Made by a program: the position numbers and the translations under genes. 64,000 nucleotides of DNA from Umbribacter vaginalis (lineage in GTDB: Bacteria > Actinomycetota > Coriobacteriia > Coriobacteriales > Eggerthellaceae): NCBI GenBank assembly GCA_001552935.1, contig KQ959705.1:112288-176287 (forward strand), written 5' to 3'. Below, piece by piece: positions 17,461 to 26,119 of the stretch (its first letter is position 1; every line of letters begins with the position of its first letter). The notes beneath the pieces were generated by a model. That model did not search any database. It saw nothing but the letters and a program-made list of their open reading frames with translations, and was not told where the DNA came from.

Positions 17461-20007
17461 ATGGACATTCGAATTGCACTTGCCGGTAATCCGAACTGCG
17501 GTAAAACAACGCTGTTCAATGCACTTACCGGCGCACGCCAGCGAGTGGGGAACTGGCCTGGCGTAACTGTTGAGAAAAAGGAAGGTACGTATAAGGGCGA
17601 TAAAAGCGTCATTATTACCGACCTGCCGGGCGTGTACTCGCTTTCACCGTTTTCTCCAGAGGAAATTGTAACACGCACGTATTTGTGTGACGACAATCCA
17701 CAAGTGGTAATTAACCTGGTAGACTCCACGAATCTTGAGCGTAACCTGTACCTTACAACTCAGATTATCGAACTTGGTGTGCCTGTGGTAGTTGCCGTGA
17801 ACATGATCGACCTCATGCGCAAAAAGGGCGACGACATCAACCTCGAGAAGCTTTCACGCCGCTTGGGCTGTCCTTGTATTGCCGTTTCGGCATTGAAGCA
17901 AGAAGGCATAAGCGAGCTCATCAAAACTGCTGTTGAAGTTGCTAAAAATGGCAAAAAGCCTGAAAGCACCCTTCATTTTACCAACGATGCACAGCAGCCT
18001 ATCGAGGCAATCAGCAGCATCATTGCCGATAAAGTACCTGCTGAATCACTGCGTTTTTACGCAATTAAGTGCCTTGAAGGCGAAGATCGCACGTTCGAGA
18101 AGTTCTCTATTTCAAAAGAAGACCGTGCGCGTATTGACAGCATTCGTCAGTCGTACGAGCAAAACGTTGATGACGACGCCGAGTCGGCTATCACCTGCGA
18201 GCGCTACGACATGATCAGCGATGTTGTTGACGAATGTCACAAGCGTTCGTTCAAGGGCACAACGCTTACCGAAAAAGTTGACCGTGTGGTTACCAGCCGC
18301 ATCTTTGGTTTGCCAATTTTCGTGGCTGTTATGTTCCTGGTGTACTATATTGCCATTTCAACCATAGGAACTGGCGCAACCGACTGGGTGAACGACAAGC
18401 TGTTCGATGAAGGCTGGCTTATCACGAACACCGAGCAGTACGAAGAGGACAAGGGCGACTACGAAGACGCTCAAGACCAGATCAAGCACTATATTGAAGC
18501 TGCTGAAGAAGCGGGCGTTGAAACCGACGACGTAAAAGAAGCGCTTGAAGAAGAAGATAAAAGCGATGAAGACAAGGCAACAATTGAAGAATTTGCCGAC
18601 AGCTTAAAGGACAAAAACATCGCTATTACCTACGATAAGAAAGACGATGACACTAAAGAAGTGTCGCAAGTAAGCGTTGATTACGATGCATTCCGCGAGG
18701 CGCTTGACGTTGAAGAGCCCGATCCGGCTGAGTACGGCTTGTTCATGCCTTCAGTTCCATCGGTGGTAGGCGATTGGCTTGACGACATTGACGCAGCTGA
18801 GTGGGTAAAAGGCTTGGTTCTTGACGGCGTTATCGCCGGTGTTGGTGCCGTGCTTGGCTTCTTGCCGCAGATGGCAGTGCTGTTCTTGGAGCTTGCTTTG
18901 CTGGAAGGCTGCGGCTACATGGCGCGTATCGCGTTCTTGATGGACCGTCTTTTCCGCCGTTTTGGCTTGTCGGGTAAGTCGTTTATTCCAATACTTATCG
19001 CGACTGGTTGTGGCGTACCTGGTGTTATGTCAACAAAAACTATTGAAGATGAACGTGACCGCCGTCTTACGATTATGACGACAACCATGATTCCGTGTTC
19101 TGCAAAAACGCCTATCATCGCGCTGATTTTCGGCTCGATTGCGGGCGGCGACGCTGCTACAACGGCATGGGTTGCACCGCTGTTCTACTTCTTGGGCATT
19201 TTTGCCATCGTTATTTCAGCTATCATGCTGCGCAAAACGCGTTTCTTTGCTGGCGAAGCAACACCGTTCGTTATGGAGCTGCCTCCGTACCACGTGCCAT
19301 CAGCCCGCAACGTTGGCATGTCGGTGCTTGACCGCTGCAAAGCGTTCGTTATTAAAGCTGGTACCGTTATTTTCATCTCGGCTATTGTGGTGTGGTTCCT
19401 GCTGAACTTCGGCATGTATGACGGCTCATTTGGCCTGCTTGATTCGAAGATGGACGACTACATGCAGTACTCGATTATGGCTGTGATTGGTAATGCGTTC
19501 GCGTGGATTTTCACGCCGCTTGGATTTAGCGACTGGCAAACCGTTGTTACTACCATCACTGGTTTAGTTGCAAAAGAGAACGTTGTTTCAACGGTTGGCA
19601 TTATCACCTCTGTTGGTAGCGAAGCTTCTGAATCTGACCCCGATTTGTGGACGTCATTTGCTGGCCTGTTCAACGGCAACGTTGGCGCAATGATTTCGTT
19701 CTGCGCGTTTAACCTGCTGTGCGCACCTTGCTTTGCTGCGATGGGCGCTATCCGCAACCAGATGGCTTCTGCGAAGTGGTTCTGGGCAGCCATTGGATTT
19801 ATGTGCGGCTTTGCGTGGGTTGTAGGCTTCATCATTTATCAAATTTTCTCTGCAGTAACGGGTTCTATCCAACCTATCGGACTTGCTATTGCGTTTATTT
19901 TCCTTGCACTGATTGTGTTCCAGGTAGTTCGACCAATGCCTCAACGCTCAGGTGCATCTGCTGACGAACGTTCAGCAGCAACTTCGGTTCCTCTGGCGTC
20001 TGAATAG
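17461..20007 (+). CDS. feoB: ferrous iron transporter FeoB with acidic insert
   Basis: GTP-gated Fe(II) importer of the cytoplasmic membrane, 848 aa, longer than the usual about 770. The N-terminal G domain shows GNPNCGKTT (residues 9-17), the switch region VGNWPGVTVEK, DLPGVYSL (G3) and NMID (G4). Two Gate domains follow, with ATGCGVPGVMSTKTI and PCSAKTPIIAL motifs. Residues about 321-430 form a strongly acidic Asp/Glu/Lys-rich insert after the first membrane segment, where the family usually has a short loop. Codon use is visibly richer in G/C-ending codons than neighbouring genes, which suggests high expression. Confidence 0.95.
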   Translation: MDIRIALAGNPNCGKTTLFNALTGARQRVGNWPGVTVEKKEGTYKGDKSVIITDLPGVYSLSPFSPEEIVTRTYLCDDNPQVVINLVDSTNLERNLYLTTQIIELGVPVVVAVNMIDLMRKKGDDINLEKLSRRLGCPCIAVSALKQEGISELIKTAVEVAKNGKKPESTLHFTNDAQQPIEAISSIIADKVPAESLRFYAIKCLEGEDRTFEKFSISKEDRARIDSIRQSYEQNVDDDAESAITCERYDMISDVVDECHKRSFKGTTLTEKVDRVVTSRIFGLPIFVAVMFLVYYIAISTIGTGATDWVNDKLFDEGWLITNTEQYEEDKGDYEDAQDQIKHYIEAAEEAGVETDDVKEALEEEDKSDEDKATIEEFADSLKDKNIAITYDKKDDDTKEVSQVSVDYDAFREALDVEEPDPAEYGLFMPSVPSVVGDWLDDIDAAEWVKGLVLDGVIAGVGAVLGFLPQMAVLFLELALLEGCGYMARIAFLMDRLFRRFGLSGKSFIPILIATGCGVPGVMSTKTIEDERDRRLTIMTTTMIPCSAKTPIIALIFGSIAGGDAATTAWVAPLFYFLGIFAIVISAIMLRKTRFFAGEATPFVMELPPYHVPSARNVGMSVLDRCKAFVIKAGTVIFISAIVVWFLLNFGMYDGSFGLLDSKMDDYMQYSIMAVIGNAFAWIFTPLGFSDWQTVVTTITGLVAKENVVSTVGIITSVGSEASESDPDLWTSFAGLFNGNVGAMISFCAFNLLCAPCFAAMGAIRNQMASAKWFWAAIGFMCGFAWVVGFIIYQIFSAVTGSIQPIGLAIAFIFLALIVFQVVRPMPQRSGASADERSAATSVPLASE

Positions 20008-20028
20008 GCGCTTGTGGATAACTTGCAC

Positions 20029-20055
20029 GAAGTGCCCACGTCATGTGGGCACTTC
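20029..20055 (+). terminator. hairpin after feoB
   Basis: Perfect 11-bp stem GAAGTGCCCAC / GTGGGCACTTC with a 5-base loop, 21 bases after the feoB stop. No T-run follows, so it is either a weak terminator or an mRNA-stabilising hairpin that lets some transcripts continue to the Cys-rich gene. Confidence 0.55.
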
Positions 20056-20098
20056 ACTCGCTCATCGTGCACGGTGCGAGGGTAGTGTTACAGCGAAC

Positions 20099-20170
20099 GT
20101 GTTTGAGTTCGTGCGAGTGTTCGTGAAAGAGTTCGTGTTTGAGTTCATGAGAGTGTTCGAGTGAATGCTC
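20099..20170. repeat. 36-bp direct repeat, two adjoining units
   Basis: Copies at 20099-20134 and 20135-20170 both begin GTGTTTGAGTTC and match at about 28 of 36 positions. They lie between feoB and the Cys-rich gene, ending shortly before its ribosome site. Internal GAGT(G/T)TTCG motifs suggest an older, shorter unit. Confidence 0.75.
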
Positions 20171-20201
20171 GAGAAAACAACTAAGAGAATGTGGGGAACG
20201 T

Positions 20202-20432
20202 ATGCAAGCGTTACATCTAACACCAGGCACTTTGGTGGTTCTTATTGTTCTAGCTGTTGGTTTATTCTTAGCTATTCGTTTTGTTGCGCGCAGAGGCTCA
20301 TGCTCCTCATGTCCGTCTGGATCGTCAAAAAAAGGCGGCGCGTGTGCGTGCTCATGCAGCAAAGTAAACGACATGGTTGAGCATATAGATGCTGTAGTAG
20401 AAAAAGATGCGGCAGTAGGAGAAAAAAACTAG
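20202..20432 (+). CDS. FeoB-associated Cys-rich membrane protein
   Basis: 76 aa: one N-terminal membrane helix (LVVLIVLAVGLFLAIRFVA, residues about 11-29), then a Cys-rich patch SCSSCPSG and ACACSCS, and a charged tail. This is the architecture of the small proteins that accompany FeoB in many Gram-positive bacteria and may handle iron at its cytoplasmic face. GTGGGGAAC precedes ATG 20202. The location downstream of feoB supports the call. Confidence 0.78.
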   Translation: MQALHLTPGTLVVLIVLAVGLFLAIRFVARRGSCSSCPSGSSKKGGACACSCSKVNDMVEHIDAVVEKDAAVGEKN

Positions 20433-20912
20433 CATCCGTTTGCACCCGCAGGTTTTTGCGCGCATTACACCTTGGCGCATATTTTTAAATCCCTGCGAGC
20501 ACCCGCGCGCATCATGTCTCCGCTCATATTCACGTCTTCCTTAACACCCACAAGCACGTGTGTGCATTTATATGTGTGTATTTATATTTGGCGTGTTTTT
20601 ATTCGTGGGGAACGGTTCTGTGTCACGTAGTTGCACCACAGTTGCTACACCACGGTTATTGTGCTCTTCGCGCCTTTAACATCGCGTGTTCCGTGCCACA
20701 TTGTTGGGTAACGGTCGTTGCTCGCTTAGCGCCTTTTGCACTCCGTTTTACGCAGCGTGTTTCAGGCTTTCTTTGTTCCACGTGTTCTGTACCGCGTTTT
20801 ACACGACGCTTCGCGTGTCATGCGTATGTATGACATATAACGCAGGTAATTCACTAAAAAGCGTTTTTAATTATGTAGAAATCGTGATTTGAAAGTTTAC
20901 CTAATTTTACTC
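20433..20912. other. intergenic region after the Feo genes
   Basis: 480 bases with no supported gene; open frames here are short and of low complexity. The plus strand is rich in CGTGTT/GCGTTT-like words. The last 25 bases carry GTTTACCTAA (20894-20903), placed just ahead of the strong promoter at 20913. Confidence 0.45.
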
Positions 20913-20941
20913 TTGACGAACCGCATAAGTAAACCTAAACT
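20913..20941 (+). promoter_or_regulatory. sigma-70-type promoter for the RNA candidate, with possible metal operator
   Basis: TTGACG (20913-20918), a 17-base spacer and TAAACT (20936-20941) form the best promoter-like match I found in this part of the window; transcription should start near 20948. AGTTTACCTAA just upstream (20893-20903) and GTAAACCTAAAC over the -10 (20929-20940) resemble DtxR-family half sites (TAACCTAA type). The neighbours are iron genes, so repression by the DtxR-like protein is plausible. Confidence 0.65.
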
Positions 20942-20947
20942 AACCAT

Positions 20948-21147
20948 TGTCAGAATTTATTAAGCACTAAGGCACCATCTCGAGGCGCTTTGATGCAAAG
21001 CTTGTTACAATAGCTCGCTGTGTCGCGAGATTTTCTGACTTAATTTGCTGACCCGGTGATGGATATTTTTCTCGTCTGATTATCCGTCACATCAGATAAA
21101 CTAACGGGGGACCCACCCCCCCTCTCTCTTCCCCCGTTAGTTTTTTA
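20948..21147 (+). ncRNA. candidate structured small RNA (about 200 nt), unnamed
   Basis: Bounded by a promoter and a perfect terminator and lacking a credible reading frame. Pairings seen: GTCAGAA (20949-20955) with TTCTGAC (21033-21039), closing a domain that holds two hairpins, GCTTTG-atg-CAAAGC (20987-21001) and CTCGC-tgtgtc-GCGAG (21014-21029). A 10-bp stem GTGATGGATA/TATCCGTCAC (21056-21065 with 21081-21090, one G-U) follows, then the terminator. I do not recognise a known riboswitch, 6S, SRP or tmRNA signature. It may be a metal-controlled sRNA or an attenuated leader of the downstream repressor gene. Confidence 0.5.
21098..21147 (+). terminator. intrinsic terminator of the RNA candidate
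   Basis: 13-bp perfect stem AAACTAACGGGGG (21098-21110) / CCCCCGTTAGTTT (21131-21143), a C/T-rich 20-base loop, and a T-rich tail through 21150. Very stable. The loop is a polypyrimidine stretch (CCACCCCCCCTCTCTC type), which is unusual and could bind a purine-rich mRNA segment. Confidence 0.85.
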
Positions 21148-21489
21148 TTTCACTCTTACCTTTTCACCTTATTTATTTTGGTACTTCGATTTTGTGACGC
21201 ATTTTTTTGCTTCGTCTTTTGCGACAGTTTTTGTTGCATCGTCTTTCAACGTCCACTTCATTATTTTTTTACCCTGTCAACGTTGTCAATTCTTTACACC
21301 GTTAGCTGCGTCATCTACTTGCATCATTTTTTCTATTAGCCTTTTTGCTACAGCACGCCTTTCTCTACCTACGCCATCGTCCACTTGCGCGATATTTTTA
21401 ACATCTCGCTGGCATGGTATACCCAATTCAGGCGCGCCGTGCTACAATAAAATTGCTCTTTTGCAGGTTACTAACTGAGGGATAGAACG
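21148..21489. other. pyrimidine-rich intergenic region before the DtxR-like gene
   Basis: 342 bases with strong T/C bias on the plus strand and no supported gene. Short TTTTTC/CATCGTC-like words recur. ACAATAAAATTG near 21442 and GAGGGATAGAACG before the start codon are the only features I can point to. Confidence 0.4.
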
Positions 21490-21888
21490 ATGGATAAAAT
21501 TTCAAAATCGCACGAAGATTATCTTGAAGCTATTGTAATGCTGGGGGGAACAAGTACGGTTTCTGTTCGTTCAGTTGATATAGCAAACAAGCTTGAAGTA
21601 TCAAAAGCTTCCGTGAACAAAGCCATTTCTATGTTGAAGGAAAAGGGCTTAGCTGACCAGCCATATTATGGCGATATTACGCTTACAGAAGAAGGCTACG
21701 AGTACGGCAAAGCGGTTCTTGAACGTCATCATTTGCTGTTTGCGTTTTTGACACAGGAACTGGGTATTAGCGAGGAAGTAGCCAACGAGGAAGCATGTTT
21801 GATGGAACACGCCATCAGCGATTCTTCGTTCGTCAAATGGATTGAATACATCAAAAAACGCGGCATTACGCTTCCATATAGTCACTAG
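21490..21888 (+). CDS. DtxR/MntR-family metal-dependent repressor
   Basis: 132 aa. An N-terminal winged helix (SHEDYLEAIVML, then VRSVDIANKLEVSKASVNKA, residues about 6-45, given as fragments) is followed by LTEEGYEYGKAVLERHHLL and the dimerisation helix region EEVANEEACLMEHAISD, whose E, C, E and H positions match family metal ligands. No SH3-like third domain, so it is closer to MntR in length. Such proteins repress iron or manganese uptake genes when metal is plentiful. GAGGGATAG precedes ATG 21490. The feo genes and RNA candidate nearby are the obvious targets. Confidence 0.85.
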   Translation: MDKISKSHEDYLEAIVMLGGTSTVSVRSVDIANKLEVSKASVNKAISMLKEKGLADQPYYGDITLTEEGYEYGKAVLERHHLLFAFLTQELGISEEVANEEACLMEHAISDSSFVKWIEYIKKRGITLPYSH

Positions 21889-22134
21889 CCGCGTTGTCGT
21901 ACGTATATGGTCTACTGCGCGCCTGTGTGCGCGTGCTGTGCCATGTTACCTGCCCGTGTAGCTATGGCGCACGCGCCCGAGTCGATAGCAATCATTGTTT
22001 GACGATACGTGCCTATGTGCACAAGGCAGCGCTGTTTTTGCGCGCACACGTGCGTGCGCAGCGTGTGTGCTGCATATGCTGTTTGGGTACACTATTTCTA
22101 TGGTCATTTTAAGACATGAATGGAGTTACATCGC

Positions 22135-23400
22135 ATGACGCACTCTTTCAAGCATCACGACAACGATGCTCATATAGTGCGCCCTGTTCAGCGCGAACAT
22201 TTTCAACGCAGCACATCTCAGTACAACGTGCCTCAAGACAGCGCGCCTGAGCGTTCGTCTTCTAGAACATTTGCACGCTCTCTTAATCAGTCATACAATC
22301 AGTCATCGTCCAGAACATGTTCACAATCATCTGTGCAGACATGTGCGACTTCACGTAAGCATTCATCTGAGTATTCAGTGTCGCTTTCGCATGGCTATTC
22401 AAGCAGAGATGCGCACGATAATACCTTCGTGTATGATGTTGTTGCTCGTGATGATGAATCATCCGATTCGGTTGCATCTGATTGCGCCCCGCAAGGATTT
22501 ATGGAGCGTTTTCAGAACATGCTCTCGCGTCGCCGCAAACAAAAAGCACGTGCGTTATTTAATAAGCGTTATGGTGAAGAAAATGTATCAGTAGGCGCCG
22601 CATCAGGTTCTTTATCAGGTGCTGCGTCACGTTCCGCATGTACATCCGCCACTTCCGCACCGTCTGCCGGCACAGCGCAAACTGGGGTTTTGCATTCAAA
22701 TGCTGCCAGCGCGCACAGCCGCGCTCCTAAAGCAGCCATTTACGAGGGGTCATCTCGCCGCGCTCATAAAAATACCGCTTCGTTTGAAGATGCTCGTAAG
22801 CGCCCCGCGCCATCGCGCTATAGCCAAGCAACGCTGCTCGATCGCGTGTTAGAGCGCTTGCATTTATCAGGTAAAAAGGCTGTTGTAATTGGTGTTGTGG
22901 TGTGCGTGTTCGCCATTATCATCTTTTTATACGAGCCAACGCGTAATTATTACCAAGGCTTACGCATGAATCAAGCGAAACAGATTGAGTTGGCAGCGCT
23001 GCAGGATAGTGTGCAGCATTTGGAGGCAAACACTAATGAAATTCGCGGTGATGAGGGCGCGCGTATGCTTGCGCGAAAACGCGGCTATGCTGCAAATAAC
23101 GAAACATTAGGCCAAGTAGATGGCTTGTCTGACGATTATTCCGATCAGGAAGCAAATAAGTTGCGTGCTTTACATCGCAATGTGGCGCGCGGATATGCAC
23201 CACCTGACACGTGGTATTCGCCTGTGCTCGATGTGTTGTTTGGCGTGAAGAAAACACCTGATAGCAGATCAAGTGATACAGCTCAGGGGAACAGCGCACT
23301 TGAGGATAGCGAGCAAAACGGGAACGCTGCGAGTACGAACGGGAACGGAGCACAAAATAGCAGTATGAAGAGTACCAGTCGTGGAAGCGAGCAGTCGTGA
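22135..23400 (+). CDS. FtsB/DivIC-like septum formation protein with long cytoplasmic region
   Basis: 421 aa. Residues about 1-240 are polar, Ser/Arg/Ala-rich and probably disordered; then a membrane helix (AVVIGVVVCVFAIIIFLY), a short coiled coil (QIELAALQDSVQHLEANTNE) and an FtsB-type segment GARMLARKRGYA, ending in a Ser/Asn-rich tail. FtsB/DivIC proteins belong to the FtsQLB complex of the division site. ATG 22135 has TGGAG 9 bases upstream; ATG 22120 is possible. The stop overlaps the next start (TGATG). Confidence 0.74.
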   Translation: MTHSFKHHDNDAHIVRPVQREHFQRSTSQYNVPQDSAPERSSSRTFARSLNQSYNQSSSRTCSQSSVQTCATSRKHSSEYSVSLSHGYSSRDAHDNTFVYDVVARDDESSDSVASDCAPQGFMERFQNMLSRRRKQKARALFNKRYGEENVSVGAASGSLSGAASRSACTSATSAPSAGTAQTGVLHSNAASAHSRAPKAAIYEGSSRRAHKNTASFEDARKRPAPSRYSQATLLDRVLERLHLSGKKAVVIGVVVCVFAIIIFLYEPTRNYYQGLRMNQAKQIELAALQDSVQHLEANTNEIRGDEGARMLARKRGYAANNETLGQVDGLSDDYSDQEANKLRALHRNVARGYAPPDTWYSPVLDVLFGVKKTPDSRSSDTAQGNSALEDSEQNGNAASTNGNGAQNSSMKSTSRGSEQS

Positions 23401-24689
23401 TGAAGAAGGGGAGCGCCAACCACGCTACCAGCGCGAACGCCGCATCAAGCGTCAACGCTGCAGCAAGCGCGAAGGCAGTCAGCAGCGCCAGCTGCAACAT
23501 AGTCGCCACCAGCACGACTTGTGACAACGCTGCCGCAAGTGACACTTCCACGTTCGCCACTGTCTGCGCTAACCCCACCACAGAGCCGGGCTTGTATGCC
23601 GCAATCGATTGTGGCACGGTAACGGTGCGCATGTTGGTAGCGCGCATCGAAACGTCGCAGTACCTGCGTGTTCTTCATCGTGCGTACGCCATCGTGAATG
23701 TGGGCGAGCACGTTGACGCAACACGGTGCATATCCAACGCTGCACTGCAACGACTTTCGGCAACGCTGCACGATTTTCGCACTCAACTTTCGGCTTATGA
23801 ACAGCAGGAACACGAACGTGCGCGCGTGCGCGCGTGCGCAACGTCGGCAGCGCGCGATGCAAGCAATAAAGACGATCTGTGTCGTGTGTTTCGCGAAGCT
23901 GGCTTCGAGCTTGATATTATTAGTGGTGATGAAGAAGCGCGCTTATCGTTTGCGGGCGCGTGTGCAGGATGGCAAGCTTTGCCCGCATCGCGCGATGCTG
24001 CTGTGGCTCAGCAAGCACTTCTTGTGGTGGACATCGGCGGCGGCTCAACCGAGCTTATTGCAGGAATGCCCGGTAGCGCGCCTTGTTACGTGCACTCGTT
24101 TGACATTGGATGCCGCCGCGCTACCGAAAAAGTGCTTGGTTCAGAGCGAATTTCGCTTGCATCTCTCGAGCGTCTTAACGCATGGATTGACGAGCTTATG
24201 AGCCCCTATTTTGAACAGCTGTATCGCGATGAGCGTTTTTACCCCGACGCGTGCGAACAGGAACGCTCGGCGCACGTTAACGCACCAGCTCCTGCGCCTG
24301 TTTCAGTATCTGTCGCACCCGCCCAGCACCCAGTTCCGTGCTTCCCGCTTCTTGGCGTAGCGGGCGCCGCCACCAGCGCCGTGAGCATGCTGTGCTCCAT
24401 GCACCACTACGACGCAGCGCGCGTGCACGGGTTCCCCGTTTCTGAAGCAAATGTGGCTGCCCTGATATATGAACTTGCTAATATGACTCTTGAACAGCGC
24501 AAACAGCGTGTCGGTCTTGAACCTAAGCGTGCCAGTGTTATTGTTGCAGGACTAGCAATTATGCAGCGTATCATGTATCATACGCACCACACGTGTTACT
24601 ATGCATGTGAATCTGATGTGTTGCAAGGTGTAATTTTTACATTGGCGTCAAATAGTTGTCGCTATAACCGTAATTGTTTGGTACAGTAA
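23400..24689 (+). CDS. ppx: Ppx/GppA family phosphatase
   Basis: Exopolyphosphatase/guanosine pentaphosphate phosphatase of the actin-fold ASKHA group; 429 aa. Phosphate-1 motif AAIDCGTVTVRMLVA (about residues 66-80), catalytic region ISGDEEARLSF, and phosphate-2 motif VDIGGGSTELI are intact. The first about 60 residues are an Ala/Ser/Asn-rich repetitive extension outside the fold, and a Pro/Val-rich loop (APAPAPVSVSVAPA) interrupts the C-terminal half. Coupled to the FtsB-like gene by overlap; that pairing is common in Actinobacteria. With Rel in the window, it could take part in (p)ppGpp turnover. Confidence 0.85.
   Translation: MKKGSANHATSANAASSVNAAASAKAVSSASCNIVATSTTCDNAAASDTSTFATVCANPTTEPGLYAAIDCGTVTVRMLVARIETSQYLRVLHRAYAIVNVGEHVDATRCISNAALQRLSATLHDFRTQLSAYEQQEHERARVRACATSAARDASNKDDLCRVFREAGFELDIISGDEEARLSFAGACAGWQALPASRDAAVAQQALLVVDIGGGSTELIAGMPGSAPCYVHSFDIGCRRATEKVLGSERISLASLERLNAWIDELMSPYFEQLYRDERFYPDACEQERSAHVNAPAPAPVSVSVAPAQHPVPCFPLLGVAGAATSAVSMLCSMHHYDAARVHGFPVSEANVAALIYELANMTLEQRKQRVGLEPKRASVIVAGLAIMQRIMYHTHHTCYYACESDVLQGVIFTLASNSCRYNRNCLVQ
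23433..23486 (+). repeat. 18-bp coding repeat, three units, in the Ppx extension
   Basis: Units 23433-23450, 23451-23468 and 23469-23486 (for example GCGAACGCCGCATCAAGC) encode ANAASS, VNAAAS and AKAVSS. They are in phase with the reading frame. Confidence 0.7.
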
Positions 24690-24714
24690 GCAATGCAGGT
24701 TGACCGTTGTTTAT

Positions 24715-24799
24715 GGGAGCGTGGCGGAATTGGCAGACGCAACGGACTTAAAATCCGTCGTCTTCGGACATGTGGGTTCGAGTCCCACCGCTCCTACCA
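24715..24799 (+). tRNA. tRNA-Leu (anticodon UAA)
   Basis: 85 nt with acceptor GGGAGCG pairing CGCTCCT (one G-U), D-arm GGCGGAATTGGCAGACGC, anticodon loop CTTAAAA with anticodon TAA, a long class II variable arm (GTCGTCTTCGGACAT region), T-arm GTGGG-TTCGAGT-CCCAC, and an encoded CCA end at 24797-24799. The long variable arm and the anticodon make leucine certain. Confidence 0.97.
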
Positions 24800-24888
24800 C
24801 CTTTTCATCATCATCCATCGATGCTAAGCCGTTTTCGGACATCTGCTCGTAGAATTGCCTCATAAGAAAGTGAAGCCGTGGAGCTCAA

Positions 24889-25941
24889 ATGCTTAATATC
24901 GATGATTTAATTGCTCATAAAGGCATTCCTCATACATTTGAAGAATACTTAACACACTATGCGCCTGAAATTGGCGAAGCTATCAATTCGTTTATTCCGC
25001 ATGCTACGCATCCCGACATGGATACCTATCTTTACCAGCCACTGCGCACGTACAGTGCAAACGGTGGCAAGCGTCATCGACCGCTTATTTGCTTTATTGC
25101 TGCGCGGGCGGTAGGTGGAACAGCTCATTGCGCGCTGAGTGCCGCCGCTGCCATTGAGCATTTCCACACAGCTGCCCTTATTCATGACGATATTGCCGAC
25201 GATGCGCACCTGCGCCGTGGTTTGCCCTGTTTGCACATTTCAGAGGGCTTGGGTTTGGCTATCAACATGGGTGATTTAGGGCTTATGCTGGTAAACGGCA
25301 CCGTTATCGATGATGCATCGCTTGACGACCACACCAAAGTGCGTGTTCTTTCTGAGCTTATTACCATGACGCGTCTTACCATTGAAGGCCAGGCGCTTGA
25401 CATAGGCTGGGCACGCGACAACCGCTACGATCTTACCATCGATGACTATCTGGTAATGGCAACGCACAAAACTGCACATTATTCAGGTGGTGTTCCGCTT
25501 GCCATTGGCGCTATCGTTGGTAAGGGCACCGAAAAGGAAATTCAGGGCCTGCGCAATTTTGGTCTGAACACCGGTTTAGCGTTTCAAATTCAAGACGATT
25601 TGTTGAACCTTATTGGGAAAGCTGAAAGCACGAAAAAGGGCTTTCGCGATGATATTACCGAAGGAAAACGCACGCTTATGGTAGTGCACGCGCTCTCTGA
25701 GTTGCCGCCGTCTAAAAAGCAGCAGCTCATCGATATTTTATCGTCGCACACTACCGATCAATCGCAGCTTGATGCCGCCGTTTCGCTGATGCAAGAGGCT
25801 GACAGTATCAATTTCGCACGGCGCTATGCCGAACAGCTTACCAGCAAAGCGAAAGAAGAAATTGCCGACATTCTTGAGCCGTCAATACATCGCGATTTGT
25901 TGGTGTCGATGGCAGATTTCTTTGTCAATCGTCTTGCTTAA
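24889..25941 (+). CDS. trans-isoprenyl diphosphate synthase
   Basis: Polyprenyl (geranylgeranyl or longer) diphosphate synthase, 350 aa, cytoplasmic, making isoprenoid chains for quinones or lipid carriers. GGKRHRPLI at about 59-67 and the first Asp-rich motif DDIAD (100-104) are intact. The second reads DDLLN rather than DDxxD, with the last Asp replaced; GKRTLM follows correctly. Chain length cannot be read with certainty. GTGGAG precedes ATG 24889. The tRNA-Leu lies directly upstream. Confidence 0.88.
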   Translation: MLNIDDLIAHKGIPHTFEEYLTHYAPEIGEAINSFIPHATHPDMDTYLYQPLRTYSANGGKRHRPLICFIAARAVGGTAHCALSAAAAIEHFHTAALIHDDIADDAHLRRGLPCLHISEGLGLAINMGDLGLMLVNGTVIDDASLDDHTKVRVLSELITMTRLTIEGQALDIGWARDNRYDLTIDDYLVMATHKTAHYSGGVPLAIGAIVGKGTEKEIQGLRNFGLNTGLAFQIQDDLLNLIGKAESTKKGFRDDITEGKRTLMVVHALSELPPSKKQQLIDILSSHTTDQSQLDAAVSLMQEADSINFARRYAEQLTSKAKEEIADILEPSIHRDLLVSMADFFVNRLA

Positions 25942-26119
25942 TGTTACGCTATAAGCAGTTTATGAGTTGTGCATCGACGTGCTCGCACACGTAGGCGTGC
26001 AGGCAGCGCGATGCTACAGATTTACGCTGCTGAACCCGCCTACGCCAATGCGCGGGCACTGCAGATGTGTAATGATAAGTAGTTATACGCAACAATAAGC
26101 AATACGAGGGGAGCGCCTT

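Noticed and set aside
20558..20892. Overlapping open frames after the Cys-rich gene
   Set aside because: Low complexity, Cys/Phe/Arg-rich, no start signals, and they run into the promoter of the RNA candidate.
20948..21147. The structured RNA as 6S, SRP, tmRNA or RNase P RNA
   Set aside because: No end-to-end rod, no GGAAGC-type SRP tip, no tRNA-like ends or CCA, and too short for RNase P. Left unnamed.
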